A DNA stretch of 64,000 nt. It comes from Gallionella sp. (GTDB taxonomy: Bacteria > Pseudomonadota > Gammaproteobacteria > Burkholderiales > Gallionellaceae). The DNA lies in contig JAQTUP010000003.1 in NCBI GenBank assembly GCA_028707275.1, positions 186,001 to 250,000 of the forward strand, in the 5' to 3' direction. The translations under genes were made by a program, and so were the position numbers. Below, one piece after another: positions 43,817 to 53,398 of the stretch. Each line of letters starts with the position of its first letter. Within the stretch, counting starts at the first letter, position 1. The notes under the pieces are model-generated. The model did not search any database. It worked only from the letters and a program-made list of their open reading frames with translations, and had not been told where the DNA came from.

Positions 43817-46800
43817 ATGAGTTCATCTTCATCATCTGCCAGTGTGATTTCCACTGGTGCTGGCGGTACTGTTTTTGAACACCATGTTGGAGCCTCATTC
43901 CTTAGCCTTCTCCTGACTGGTGGTTTCCTCCCTGTATTTCCCCAAGCATCGCCAATCGAAGTTCACTTTCAGGCAAAACGCCTCGGATGGAACACGGATG
44001 ATTTGGTTATAGAGGGTGCTGACACTTCGGGGCAGCGTCATCGCATCGCCGTACAGGTGAAACGCACCTTTTCCGTAAGTGCATCTGATTCAGAGTGCAG
44101 AAAAACATTTCTCGCGGCGTGGAACGACTTCAATAACAGTGCGCTTTTCAACGGCTCTTGCGATGCTCTTTTTCTTATCACTCATCTTGGAACAAATAGA
44201 TTGCTTGGGGACTTCGGCTGGCTCCTTACTCAAGCGCGATCAAGCTCCTCTGTAGGAGACTTTATGCATCGCCGCTCAGGCAATGGCCTCCTAAATAAAA
44301 GATCCAAGGCGGATTGCAAAACCGTCCAAAAAATTATTGAAGAAGAGTCTGGCACTGCAATCTCAGATAACCAGTTGTGGAAATTTTTGTGCGCGTTTCA
44401 TGTAGTGAGTTACGACTTGTCAGGACAGTCGTCTAAAGATGAGGCATTGGTTAGAAGCTTACTTGCCTTAGTTGTGACAGATGGAAATCCCGAATCGTCT
44501 GCTTCAACAACATGGAGCGAGTTGGTCAATTTGTCGGCACAAGCGGCGGCTACTGGGAGCAGCTTTGAGAGAAATGGCCTGCCGAACACGATACTTGTAC
44601 GGCATCGTAGTGTCGCACCATCGGAACATGCAGCAGTCAATGCGCTTCGGCAACACTCTGAAGTTGTCTTGAAACGGGTCGCTGATGGTGGCCCGAAGGG
44701 CCTGACTTTTACAAGGATGGCTCTTGCAAACGAATTAGCGGAAGCAGCATTAGAAAGCCAAATCGTACTAGTTGTAGGCGCAGCGGGAAGTGGAAAATCA
44801 GTGCTTGCCAAGCGCCATGTACGCTCAAAATCAGAACAATATTTCACCTTTGTATTTGCCGCAGAAGAATTCCGCGCTTCTCACATAGACAAGGTGTTGT
44901 CCGATGCTCAAATCGGAATCAACTGGATCAGCTTGCGTTCGCTGCTTTCTATGCAAAGCGAGAAAACATTTCTCCTTGAAGGCTTGGAGCGCTTGCTTGA
45001 GTCTGATGATCGAGGAGCGTTGGCCGACCTATTAAATGCTATTGCAGATGACCCGGCGTTGCGACTTGTCATCACATGCAGGGATTACCATGCGGAAACT
45101 GTAGAGAGGTCAATGCTGCGCCCCAGTGGCGTTGCATACAGACGGGTCGTTGTACCCGACCTAACTGATGATGAGTTGGCCGAGGCAGCACGCATCCTTC
45201 CTGTGTTGGAGACTCCACTTGCGTCAGCATCGCTACGCAGACTGCTGCGAAATCCTTTCATGCTATCTCACGCTGCTGAACTATCTTGGCCGATAGATCA
45301 ACCGCTGCCAGTTACTGAAAGAGCATTGCGAGAGCGATTATGGAGTGAAGTCGTGTGCCGTGAAGCGTACCAGCGTGATGCGCTTCCTGCACGTCGAGCT
45401 TTTGCGTTAACAAAAATTTCTCTTGATCGCGCTCGCTCACTTCGACCATTTGTGGAACAAGGGGACGGAGATGCAACAGCTATCCAGGCGCTCGCCTTGG
45501 ACAACCTGATCGTATTCGATTCCCCCCAAAGGCAGCGTGTAGCGCCAGCACATGATGTATTTGAAGATTGGGCGCTGATTGAATGGCTGTCATCTGAGTT
45601 TGCTACGGCTGAAAAGGACGCAAGCACCTTCGCACGCGCACGAGAATCCCATCCTGCACTCCGTCGAGCGTATCGCAAGTGGCTTTATGAACTGGTTGAA
45701 AGTGATTCGTCCGCAGCGGCTGACTATCTATCAGATGTGATGCTGGACGCAACAATATCCGACTACCTCCGCGACGACACGTTGATCGCAATTTTCCAGT
45801 CGTCAGTTTCAGTTGATTTCCTATCGAAGTTTGGAACAACCCTGTTAAAGAATGAGGCGCGTCTGCTGTGTCGTGCAATTCATCTGGTTCGGGTTGCATG
45901 TAAGACTGTGTCTCCACTTGCGCCAAAAGATGCGGGCATGGCTCGGCAATGGCATATACCTTCCGGTTCAGCATGGCCGAATCTGCTGGATTTTGTAGCT
46001 GGCAGATGGGATGAGGTACCTCGTTCTGCCTACCCATTGATTCTTGGTTTTCTTGAGGACTGGGCCAACGGTGTGAGCTGGCAGACACCGTACCCGGCTG
46101 GCGCTAAGTCAGCAGGGATAATGTTGGAAAGGCTCCTCCCGCATATGAAAGAGGGGTGGCGTGGCGAGAGTGAAAAACAGCGAGTTCTCTCCTTGATTAC
46201 GCGCGTGCCTCAAGTTGTCGAGCCGCTATTCAAGGATTTGGCTAATCGGGCGCAAACAACCAGTCGCCGCCGCGAAGATCCTGATGCAGAACTATTTGCA
46301 GAATCTTTGTTGAAACCGTTTCAAGCGATGCCAGCATGCAGAGACTTTCCAAATGAGATAATCAATCTCTGTTTGTCGATGTGGAAAGAGAAGCATACGC
46401 CCGATAGTGATGATTTTTACTCGGGCTTAAGAGAGGTCGATTCAGTATTTGGCCTCTCGGAAAATTTACGGCACGATTTCTTTCCGGCTAGTGCGCTTCA
46501 AGGCCCATTTAAACACCTTCTGCTGTTTCATCCTGCCTTATGTATCCCCTTTATCGTTTCATTGATGAATTACGCGGCAGAGCATTATGGGCAGGGCCGC
46601 GCGAGACTCCAATTTGTTGAAGAACCCGAACTGGTAACCATGACGTTTCCTGATGGGATAACGAAACAGGTTTGGGTAAATGCTCGTCTATGGAACGCGT
46701 TCCGAGGCAACTCAGTAGTGCCTTACGTGCTCCAAAGCGCACTCATGGCTCTTGAGGCATGGGCCTTAGAAACGATAGAACGTCCGGGAGCGGAAGAATT

Positions 46801-48874
46801 TGTTCAGAAATGGCTGGATTGGATACTGCAAAGTACAAACAACGTCTCCCTAATTTCAGTGGTGGCGAGTGTGTGTATGGCCCATCCGTCGAAGACAGGC
46901 GAGACAAACTTGGCGCTTTTAGGATGTCGTGATTTCTTTGATCTTGACCGCCAAAGGATGGTTGTCGAATCTAGCTCCCTTGCAATTGGGGGCACCGGTG
47001 CTCATGAAAGGCATCTCCAAGAAGAGCGGCTAGCCTCTAATAAGCTACCTCACCGCCGACGCGATCTTGAGCAATTTGCGCTCAACCTTCAGGTTGGCTC
47101 CTTGCGCGACAAAGTATGGGCTATTCTCGATCAGCATCAGGCTAACTTACCACCTCTTGATCAGAAAAATGATGGTGATCGCCTATGGAGGCTCTGCCTG
47201 ATCCGCATGGATTTGCGCCAGTATAAGCAGACAGGTGTGACCCAAGATGGTTATGACTATATTCAAATGCGTCAGCCAGAAGGCGATATTCAGGCGGTAA
47301 TAGATCGAGCTGCGCCCGAGCAAGAACGCAACAACCGATATACATCCATATTTCTGTGGGCGACAAATCAATTTGAAAAGAGAGATGGCTCCGCCGACAA
47401 TGTGAACGAATGGCGAGCTCGTTTGGTAGAGGCGAAAATTGTCTATCAGGAAATTCAAGCCGCTTCGGTAGCTTCGGGTATATCTGGCGGCGGGCCTGGG
47501 ATCGTCGCGGCGGTTTGCATCCGGGATCATTGGGATGATCTCGGCACTGATGATCGCCAGTGGTGCATGACGACGGTTCTAGAACACGTGCTTCGCCCTC
47601 CAATAGGCGAGGATTACAGCGAATTTATAGCAAAGAATCCTTTTAACGGCGTCCCGGCTTGCGCCCACGTTCTGCCGTTGATGAGAATGCGATCTGGCCC
47701 AGACCGGCTTATTGAAAATGGAATGATTGCCGCTTTACTTCATTTCAATGAAGACGCCCGTCATCAAGCGATACGTGGTGTTTCCGAGTTCGTGCTTGAT
47801 AACGACAATCGCTTGGCGGCGTTTTGCGCATGGGTGCTGGTCGAGCATGCCGCATGGTGTAATGAAATCGAGAAAAAAGAGAGAAGCATCGAATATGATA
47901 AGCGCCGAACATTCATGGTGAGAATGATCGAGGCTACGAACCATGTAATGCAAGCGACTACCGACGCTTGGTACGAAAAATTTCCAGACTTCCAGCACAT
48001 CGGCTTTGGTACATGGCCTGAGCGGCAACTTGCACGCGAACTAATCACACTTTTTCGTGCTCACCCGCGCTCACCACAGGCTTGCGATTATTTTTCTCGA
48101 ATTGAGACTGCTCTCAAAGCGTGGTGGGCGCTCGATCGTCGTCATGGCGGCGGAGAGCGTCGTGACTACGAGCTTGAGCATCTTGCGGAAGAGACCTTCG
48201 CAGAGTTTCTACTTGTATCTGACACAGAACAGGCACTTCAGCTTGTGCATCCTTTGCTTGATGCCATATCGAAAAACCCAGACAAAGTTGCTGATCTACT
48301 CCGAAGGTTACTATCACTGGAGGATGGGCGTACATCAGCCACGCCGTTTTGGAATTTGTGGCGTGTGATCGCGGATCTGGTTTGCAAAGCTTCATGGCTT
48401 GAAAATATCGATAGAGAACATGCCTATGGGCAAGCTCTGGTTCGCGTCACTTTTCTGAATACTCATTGGAAAGAAGGCATACAGAGTTGGTCTAGATTGG
48501 ACGCCAATTTTGTTGAAATAGATAATTACTTCCAAGCTATGCCCGCATCAACCTTCGCGTTGGAAAGCTACACGCACTATCTTTATCACATTGGCAAAGA
48601 TTCACTGCCGAATGCATTTGTGCTAATAGCGGAGAAGTTTGGCGACACTCTGGGTGCGAGCATATCCAACGATGGAAATCTTCGATGGTATCTCGACGCG
48701 CTCATGGATCGAGTGATCTACGAAGACCTAAAGAGACTGAAAGCTACACCACGCCTACGAACAGCGACAATGTCTATCCTCGACGCACTGGTGCAAGTCG
48801 GTTCGTCAGTTGCGTTTCAATTGCGCGATGATTTTGTCACCCCTAGTTCAAATGTATCGGTTTCCGCAACCTAA
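43817..48874 (+). CDS. Large nuclease-STAND NTPase-like protein, probable anti-phage defence (Avs-like)
   Basis: A 1685-residue single-gene system. The N-terminal ~200 residues look like a PD-(D/E)xK/Cap4-type nuclease: GGTVFEHHVGASFLSLLL, then D62 in TDDLVIEG and Q80-V-K82 in IAVQVKRTF. A P-loop NTPase follows with Walker A GAAGSGKS at 321-328. A degenerate Walker B (FLLEGLERLLE) and sensor region LRLVITCRDYH suggest a STAND module. The remaining ~1100 residues are an alpha-helical, repeat-like sensor region without recognised motifs. AVAST/Avs proteins share this effector-NTPase-sensor plan, but assignment to a named Avs type is not possible from motifs alone. Base composition is clearly lower in G+C than the flanking pigment genes, suggesting transfer. 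Confidence 0.7.
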   Translation: MSSSSSSASVISTGAGGTVFEHHVGASFLSLLLTGGFLPVFPQASPIEVHFQAKRLGWNTDDLVIEGADTSGQRHRIAVQVKRTFSVSASDSECRKTFLAAWNDFNNSALFNGSCDALFLITHLGTNRLLGDFGWLLTQARSSSSVGDFMHRRSGNGLLNKRSKADCKTVQKIIEEESGTAISDNQLWKFLCAFHVVSYDLSGQSSKDEALVRSLLALVVTDGNPESSASTTWSELVNLSAQAAATGSSFERNGLPNTILVRHRSVAPSEHAAVNALRQHSEVVLKRVADGGPKGLTFTRMALANELAEAALESQIVLVVGAAGSGKSVLAKRHVRSKSEQYFTFVFAAEEFRASHIDKVLSDAQIGINWISLRSLLSMQSEKTFLLEGLERLLESDDRGALADLLNAIADDPALRLVITCRDYHAETVERSMLRPSGVAYRRVVVPDLTDDELAEAARILPVLETPLASASLRRLLRNPFMLSHAAELSWPIDQPLPVTERALRERLWSEVVCREAYQRDALPARRAFALTKISLDRARSLRPFVEQGDGDATAIQALALDNLIVFDSPQRQRVAPAHDVFEDWALIEWLSSEFATAEKDASTFARARESHPALRRAYRKWLYELVESDSSAAADYLSDVMLDATISDYLRDDTLIAIFQSSVSVDFLSKFGTTLLKNEARLLCRAIHLVRVACKTVSPLAPKDAGMARQWHIPSGSAWPNLLDFVAGRWDEVPRSAYPLILGFLEDWANGVSWQTPYPAGAKSAGIMLERLLPHMKEGWRGESEKQRVLSLITRVPQVVEPLFKDLANRAQTTSRRREDPDAELFAESLLKPFQAMPACRDFPNEIINLCLSMWKEKHTPDSDDFYSGLREVDSVFGLSENLRHDFFPASALQGPFKHLLLFHPALCIPFIVSLMNYAAEHYGQGRARLQFVEEPELVTMTFPDGITKQVWVNARLWNAFRGNSVVPYVLQSALMALEAWALETIERPGAEEFVQKWLDWILQSTNNVSLISVVASVCMAHPSKTGETNLALLGCRDFFDLDRQRMVVESSSLAIGGTGAHERHLQEERLASNKLPHRRRDLEQFALNLQVGSLRDKVWAILDQHQANLPPLDQKNDGDRLWRLCLIRMDLRQYKQTGVTQDGYDYIQMRQPEGDIQAVIDRAAPEQERNNRYTSIFLWATNQFEKRDGSADNVNEWRARLVEAKIVYQEIQAASVASGISGGGPGIVAAVCIRDHWDDLGTDDRQWCMTTVLEHVLRPPIGEDYSEFIAKNPFNGVPACAHVLPLMRMRSGPDRLIENGMIAALLHFNEDARHQAIRGVSEFVLDNDNRLAAFCAWVLVEHAAWCNEIEKKERSIEYDKRRTFMVRMIEATNHVMQATTDAWYEKFPDFQHIGFGTWPERQLARELITLFRAHPRSPQACDYFSRIETALKAWWALDRRHGGGERRDYELEHLAEETFAEFLLVSDTEQALQLVHPLLDAISKNPDKVADLLRRLLSLEDGRTSATPFWNLWRVIADLVCKASWLENIDREHAYGQALVRVTFLNTHWKEGIQSWSRLDANFVEIDNYFQAMPASTFALESYTHYLYHIGKDSLPNAFVLIAEKFGDTLGASISNDGNLRWYLDALMDRVIYEDLKRLKATPRLRTATMSILDALVQVGSSVAFQLRDDFVTPSSNVSVSAT

Positions 48875-49246
48875 TTTGTTGGAATTCCTGAGCGATTGCT
48901 GTTAAGAAAATTGAAGGACAGCAATAGAAAGTGAATGTTCGACAAAGTTGGAAGCGGACGTTCCCAGAAGCTAATCTGAGTAATGTTTCAGCAAACCGCC
49001 AGCGACCGCTTAGGCCGAGTAGCTGACCTTCGTACCGCTTTCCTGTCTGGCCAAGGGTGACGATGTCTTGACAGTGGCACGTCATACTTCATTGACGTGA
49101 ACTTCTACACCCATCGGGTCATGGTTCGGGGTCAGGTTTGCACAATTGTATTATTCACCCGAACGTTTGCAACGTTGCACAGCGACACGGGATAATCCGT
49201 AATTTTTAACTCGCCTTTAGCTGCGCGCAGTGTAAATCCGGCGGGT
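48875..49246. other. Intergenic region between defence gene and minus pigment operon
   Basis: A 372-bp gap. It contains a decayed-looking stretch (AAGCGGACGTTCCCAGAAG ... CTTCCTGTCTGGCCAAGG region) similar to common intergenic scraps and a later CGAACGTTTGCAACGTTGC inverted word. No gene is supported. The defence gene and the minus operon converge here. Confidence 0.4.
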
Positions 49247-50011
49247 TCAAGAACGCCCCCGAACTCGTCTTGCCAACAGAACCGGCAGGCGCAATAAAAA
49301 GCCTGCGAACAGGCGCGTGTGCATCCAGGTCAGCAGCAGGTTGTCGCGCAGATAGCGAAAGTGTGATACGCCGCCCTCGTCGGGGCGGTAATAGCGGACG
49401 AGGGCAGCCAGATTGACCGGCTCGACGCCGCGCCAGCACAGGCGCACCACGGCTTCCGGGTCAAAGTCGAAGTGGCGCATCCATCGCTGTGTACGCATCA
49501 CCTGCCGCAGGGGTTCGACCGGATACACGCGAAATCCGAACAGGGAGTCGCCGATGCCGGCCCACAGTGTTTCCAGATTGGCCCACCAGTTGGATATTTT
49601 GCGCCCTTTTACGCGCAGAGACGGCGCGCTGGCATCGAAGACCGGTACGCCCAGGATCATCGCCGCAGGCTGACTTGCGGATTCTGCCATGAACGCCGGA
49701 ATGCTCTCAGGCGGGTGTTGGCCGTCCGAATCCATGGTTAAGACGTGAGTAAAACCCGCAGCAGCGGCCTGATCCAGTCCGTGCAGCACAGCCGCCCCCT
49801 TGCCCTGATTGTGCGGCAGAACCATCACGCAGAGGCCGGGATCGACTGAGGCCATTGCCAGTAAACCCTCGGCGCTGCCGTCATCGCTGCCGTCCACCAC
49901 CAGCCAGACCGGGTTCCAGTATTGCCGTGCGGCATGCACGGTTTCATAGACCTTTTCGCCCGGGTTGTAGCTGGGAATGAGGACTAAATGCGTGGTCGAG
50001 GCAGTCATCAT
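49247..50011 (-). CDS. Family 2 glycosyltransferase of the pigment locus
   Basis: A 254-residue GT-A fold enzyme: LVLIPSYNPGEKVYETVHAA at the start, VVDGSDDGS near 38 and the metal-binding DxD in LTMDSDGQHPPES near 93. It lies in the minus operon of the pigment locus, overlapping the acyltransferase by four bases, so it probably adds or builds the sugar of the polyene anchor. Aryl polyene clusters often carry a glycosyltransferase, sometimes fused to an acyltransferase. Last gene of this operon. Confidence 0.85.
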   Translation of the reverse strand: MMTASTTHLVLIPSYNPGEKVYETVHAARQYWNPVWLVVDGSDDGSAEGLLAMASVDPGLCVMVLPHNQGKGAAVLHGLDQAAAAGFTHVLTMDSDGQHPPESIPAFMAESASQPAAMILGVPVFDASAPSLRVKGRKISNWWANLETLWAGIGDSLFGFRVYPVEPLRQVMRTQRWMRHFDFDPEAVVRLCWRGVEPVNLAALVRYYRPDEGGVSHFRYLRDNLLLTWMHTRLFAGFLLRLPVLLARRVRGRS

Positions 50012-50826
50012 GTTGGCGAACCATTGGTATTTTCGGGTCGGGGAGGATGAAGCGCCGAGCGTTGTGTCAGCTCGTCCGCAAAATAGTGCTCCAGTTCGGC
50101 CATGAATTCCCGGGTGTTCTGCGGCGGATCAAAACGCCGCCCCAGGCGCACCCGGTAATGAATAGGCATGGGAGGCTTGCGGAACAGCGGCCAGCCTTTG
50201 CCAAGATAGGCCGTGTCGGTTTCGATCAGTATCGTCTGCACGGGCACCTGGGCATGGTGCGAAATCAGGCCGATACTGCCCCTGAACGGGTTGACCGGAT
50301 GTGTCGTGGTGCGGGTGCCTTCGGGGAACAGCAACAGATGGCTGCCGCATTTGAAATCGGCCGTCGCCAGCTGCACCATGCGCCGCACCGGATCGTTGCG
50401 TATATAGCGCGCAAGACGCGCCCCCGCACCTAAAAAAATATTATTCATCAGCTCGGCTTTTAGCACGCAGGCGACATTCGGCAGTCGGGAAATGACCATC
50501 ACCGCGTCGAGCAGGCAAGGATGATTGGGCGCGATGATCATCGGCGGCTCATCGCGCAACGCATCCAATGCGGTAATGTCGAAACTGCACCGGCGCGTCA
50601 TGCTTATGCTGGCCAGATACAGACGGAAGGCGGCCATGATGACGCGGCGTCCCAGCGCGCGCCCCACTGATTCCGGCAGCAGGGGGTAGGCCACCATGGC
50701 CACCGGCGTCCATGCCAGGCACAGTATGCCAAGCCAGGCCAGCCCCAGATACAGCACCAGGTAATCGTAGCCATTGAGCAACACACGAAAGGCGGTGCGC
50801 ACGATCAGTTTACCTGTCCTGAGCAA
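50008..50826 (-). CDS. Lysophospholipid-type acyltransferase (PlsC-like)
   Basis: A 272-residue membrane acyltransferase. N-terminal helix (YLVLYLGLAWLGILCLAW), motif I APNHPCLLDAVM (NHX4D) and motif III FPEGTRTT. The glycosyltransferase gene follows with a 4-bp overlap and the chorismatase gene precedes with a 22-bp overlap. In related clusters a GT and this acyltransferase act together on the lipid anchor. Confidence 0.85.
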   Translation of the reverse strand: MLRTGKLIVRTAFRVLLNGYDYLVLYLGLAWLGILCLAWTPVAMVAYPLLPESVGRALGRRVIMAAFRLYLASISMTRRCSFDITALDALRDEPPMIIAPNHPCLLDAVMVISRLPNVACVLKAELMNNIFLGAGARLARYIRNDPVRRMVQLATADFKCGSHLLLFPEGTRTTTHPVNPFRGSIGLISHHAQVPVQTILIETDTAYLGKGWPLFRKPPMPIHYRVRLGRRFDPPQNTREFMAELEHYFADELTQRSALHPPRPENTNGSPT

Positions 50827-51839
50827 GACGCACGTATCGCTGTCGCCTCAATTTCCACCAGCAGATCCTGACGGCAGATATCCGCACGGAGATAAACCGC
50901 CTTCGGCGCGCCGCCGCTGCGCGCCAGCTCATCGCGAATCAGCTCAAAATCTGCCGGGTGGCGCACGTAGACTTTGTAGCTCAGGCAGGCCGGATCGAAT
51001 CCCGTCTGATGTCGATTGACCTCGACCAGCACCGCCTTGATGTTGTTCATGGTTTCGCGGGTTTGTGCCACGACATCACCGGCATGCAAGGTTGCGTGAC
51101 CGACAATACTGGCGGTGCCGGAGATAAACAACACCTCGTTCTGCCCCATGCGCACCAGGCTTGCGCGCGAGAAGATCGGGCTGCGCGGGCCATATTGCGG
51201 CGGGTACTCGCAGGCGCTGATCTGGCGGGGATTTTCCAGGTTCAGCGGGCGGGTGCGTCCTGCCAGAAAGGCTATGGTCAGCGGTCCTTGTGCCACGCCC
51301 AGCGCACAGGCGGCGGGGGCGTTTTTCATCACATCGCGCCCGTGCGCCATAAAGGCCTCCTGGCGGCCCCGGTTGAACTGCTGGTAGCGTTCCAGATCGA
51401 AACTTTTTTCGTTGATCCTGGCGATGTAATTCCAGACGCGAAACAGATACGGAAAGGGCATGGCGTCGAGCAGGGCAAATATCTGGCAATAGGCAGAAGC
51501 GGTGGCCTGTTGCAGCGGTGTCTTGTCATCAGTCGCGTCAAATAAGGCCTCATTCAGGGCGATCACCCCGAACAAAACGTTGTCGTCATGGCTGTAATGA
51601 ATGTCGCCGCACAGCCCCTTCGCCAGTTCACCGCTGCCGTGCCATAGTTCGAGGACGGGCTCATTCGTGTCGAGTCGCTGCATGGGGACGCTCATGCAGG
51701 GGATCTGTGGATAACCTGTTTCATTTGACGTTTCCGCCGCAAAACACAGCGCACCCAGCACGCGGTGGTGAGCTGCTTGTTGCAAGCGTGCCGCGACAGA
51801 CAAGTGTTCGCCGTTGATGGAGGATGACGAGTCTCGCAT
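50805..51839 (-). CDS. Chorismatase (XanB2/FkbO/Hyg5-like)
   Basis: A 344-residue chorismate-processing enzyme. The family is recognised from the N-terminal half (LWHGSGELAKGLCGDIHYSHD) and the YjgF-like C-terminal half (SPIFSRASLVRMGQNEVLFI, SGTASIVGHATLHAGDVVAQ). Members hydrolyse chorismate to dihydroxycyclohexadienoate or eliminate to 3-hydroxybenzoate; XanB2 also gives 4-hydroxybenzoate. Here it would supply the aryl starter for the ligase of the convergent operon. Overlaps the halogenase-like gene by one base. Which product it makes cannot be told from the motifs. Confidence 0.82.
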   Translation of the reverse strand: MRDSSSSINGEHLSVAARLQQAAHHRVLGALCFAAETSNETGYPQIPCMSVPMQRLDTNEPVLELWHGSGELAKGLCGDIHYSHDDNVLFGVIALNEALFDATDDKTPLQQATASAYCQIFALLDAMPFPYLFRVWNYIARINEKSFDLERYQQFNRGRQEAFMAHGRDVMKNAPAACALGVAQGPLTIAFLAGRTRPLNLENPRQISACEYPPQYGPRSPIFSRASLVRMGQNEVLFISGTASIVGHATLHAGDVVAQTRETMNNIKAVLVEVNRHQTGFDPACLSYKVYVRHPADFELIRDELARSGGAPKAVYLRADICRQDLLVEIEATAIRASCSGQVN

Positions 51840-53185
51840 CAGTTCACCGCTGCGCCCGTTTCATCCACTACCCGGATATTGTGTTTGCGCATCCGCCAGG
51901 CGTTAAAAGTGCGCCTGAAGTTGAGCCAGGATGCCGCGTAATAAATCCCCTTGAAGATGATCAGAGGGCGACGGATAGGCGTTTTGCCATAAATATCGCC
52001 CGCCAGCACCGATAACAACGCTTCTTTTACGCGGAAAATATTGCGCGGTTCCATGAACATATTGCGCAGCGTGGGATTGGTCACGCGGTAAATAAACCAG
52101 GAAAACTCCTCAGGGCCCAGTTTCATCGTACTGTCGAATTTTTTCAAGGCGACGCTTGCGCGTTCGGGGTGGCTCAGGCAAGTATCCACGGCATCGGCGC
52201 CGGCAAAGGCGCTTTGCATGGCCATCATCACGCCGGACGAAAATACCGGATCAATGAACGCGTAGGCATCTCCCAGCAGCAGATAATTTTGGCCGTGAGT
52301 GCGGTCACACATGTAGGAAAAGTTGCCGGTGGCCTCAACCGGGGAGGCCAGCTGCGCGTCTTTCAGGCGTTCGCTTAACGGCGCGCACAAGGCGATGGTC
52401 TCTGCCAGGAACTGTTCCAGCGATTTGTCATGGCGCGTTTTGAGGTAATACGGCCAGGTCACGGCGCCCACGCTGGTCGTGCCGTCCGTCAGCGGAATGC
52501 ACCAGAACCAGCCATGCTCGAACCAGTAAATGGTGATATTGCCGGCGGTCTTGCCCGTGTTGCGGGCGGCGCCCGTAAAGTGAGCGTAAAGGGCGGTGCT
52601 GTTGTGTTTTTTGTTGCGTCGTTTTGCCTGGAATTGATTGCCCAGCAAGGTGTCCCGGCCTGACGCATCCAGCACAAAACGCGTGTGTACCGTTTCGATG
52701 CGACCGTCCTCGTGCAGGGCGGAAACCCGCGCGCCGTCGGGCAAAAAATTGACAGTCTGTACCCGGCAGCCTTCCACCACCCGGGCGTTTTTGCAGGCGG
52801 CGTTGCGGATCAGGATTTCGTCGAATTCGGCGCGGCGCACCTGGTAGGCCATGGGCATGGATTTATCCATGGCGTCGGCAAATTCGAACGACTGTTTATG
52901 TTCGTGCCAGGGGGAGACAAATTCAGCGCCCCATTTTTCCATGCCGATGGCTCTGACCGCATCCGCGACCCCCAGTTTTTCCAGCAGCGGCAGATTGGCC
53001 GGCAGCAGCGATTCGCCGATATGAAAACGCGGATGGTGTGCTTTTTCCAGCAGCGTCACGCGCCAGCCACGCTCGGCCAGCAAAGCGGCGGCGGTTGAGC
53101 CCGCAGGTCCGCCACCGATAACCAGCACGTCGCACTCGGACGCCTCTTCGGTGGGTGCAGCTGGGGGGGTTGGCTTATCTGTCAT
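51839..53185 (-). CDS. FAD-dependent halogenase-like oxidoreductase
   Basis: A 448-residue flavoprotein of the tryptophan/pyrrole halogenase family. FAD loop GGGPAGS at 24-30, GES motif in HIGESLLPAN, and the family diagnostic WxWxIP as WFWCIP at 226-231. A lysine in MEKWGAEF (K84) is a candidate for the catalytic Lys of halogenases. Xanthomonadins are brominated aryl polyenes, so this enzyme may halogenate the aryl head. Some homologues are plain monooxygenases, so function is likely, not proven. First gene of the minus operon. Confidence 0.8.
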   Translation of the reverse strand: MTDKPTPPAAPTEEASECDVLVIGGGPAGSTAAALLAERGWRVTLLEKAHHPRFHIGESLLPANLPLLEKLGVADAVRAIGMEKWGAEFVSPWHEHKQSFEFADAMDKSMPMAYQVRRAEFDEILIRNAACKNARVVEGCRVQTVNFLPDGARVSALHEDGRIETVHTRFVLDASGRDTLLGNQFQAKRRNKKHNSTALYAHFTGAARNTGKTAGNITIYWFEHGWFWCIPLTDGTTSVGAVTWPYYLKTRHDKSLEQFLAETIALCAPLSERLKDAQLASPVEATGNFSYMCDRTHGQNYLLLGDAYAFIDPVFSSGVMMAMQSAFAGADAVDTCLSHPERASVALKKFDSTMKLGPEEFSWFIYRVTNPTLRNMFMEPRNIFRVKEALLSVLAGDIYGKTPIRRPLIIFKGIYYAASWLNFRRTFNAWRMRKHNIRVVDETGAAVN

Positions 53186-53322
53186 CTGGCCGATTGTATA
53201 GCATCGCCATGCTCGTCACGGGTAATTTTGCCTGTGGACTGGAATTTAAGGTGGGTCTGGGGAGCAATACGGGTGTTTAACGGTGCCTGACGCGAAAAAC
53301 AGGGGGTGTTTGAATAAGCATG

Positions 53323-53398
53323 TGGCGTCCCCAACGAGATTCGAACTCGTGTTACCGCCGTGAAAGGGCGATGTCCTAGGCCTCTAGACGATAGGGAC
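53323..53398 (-). tRNA. tRNA-Glu (anticodon TTC)
   Basis: Minus strand begins GTCCCTATCGTCTAGAGG and ends GGGGACGCCA, CCA encoded. The acceptor stem pairs GTCCCTA with TGGGGAC (one G-U). The anticodon arm CGCCC-TTTCA-CGGCG gives TTC, and the T arm is CGAGTTCGAATCTCG. 76 nt. Confidence 0.95.

Noticed and set aside
45603..46088. Several minus-strand open frames inside the STAND-like gene
   Set aside because: They lack starts with ribosome sites and lie antisense to a continuous 1685-codon frame with clear domain motifs.
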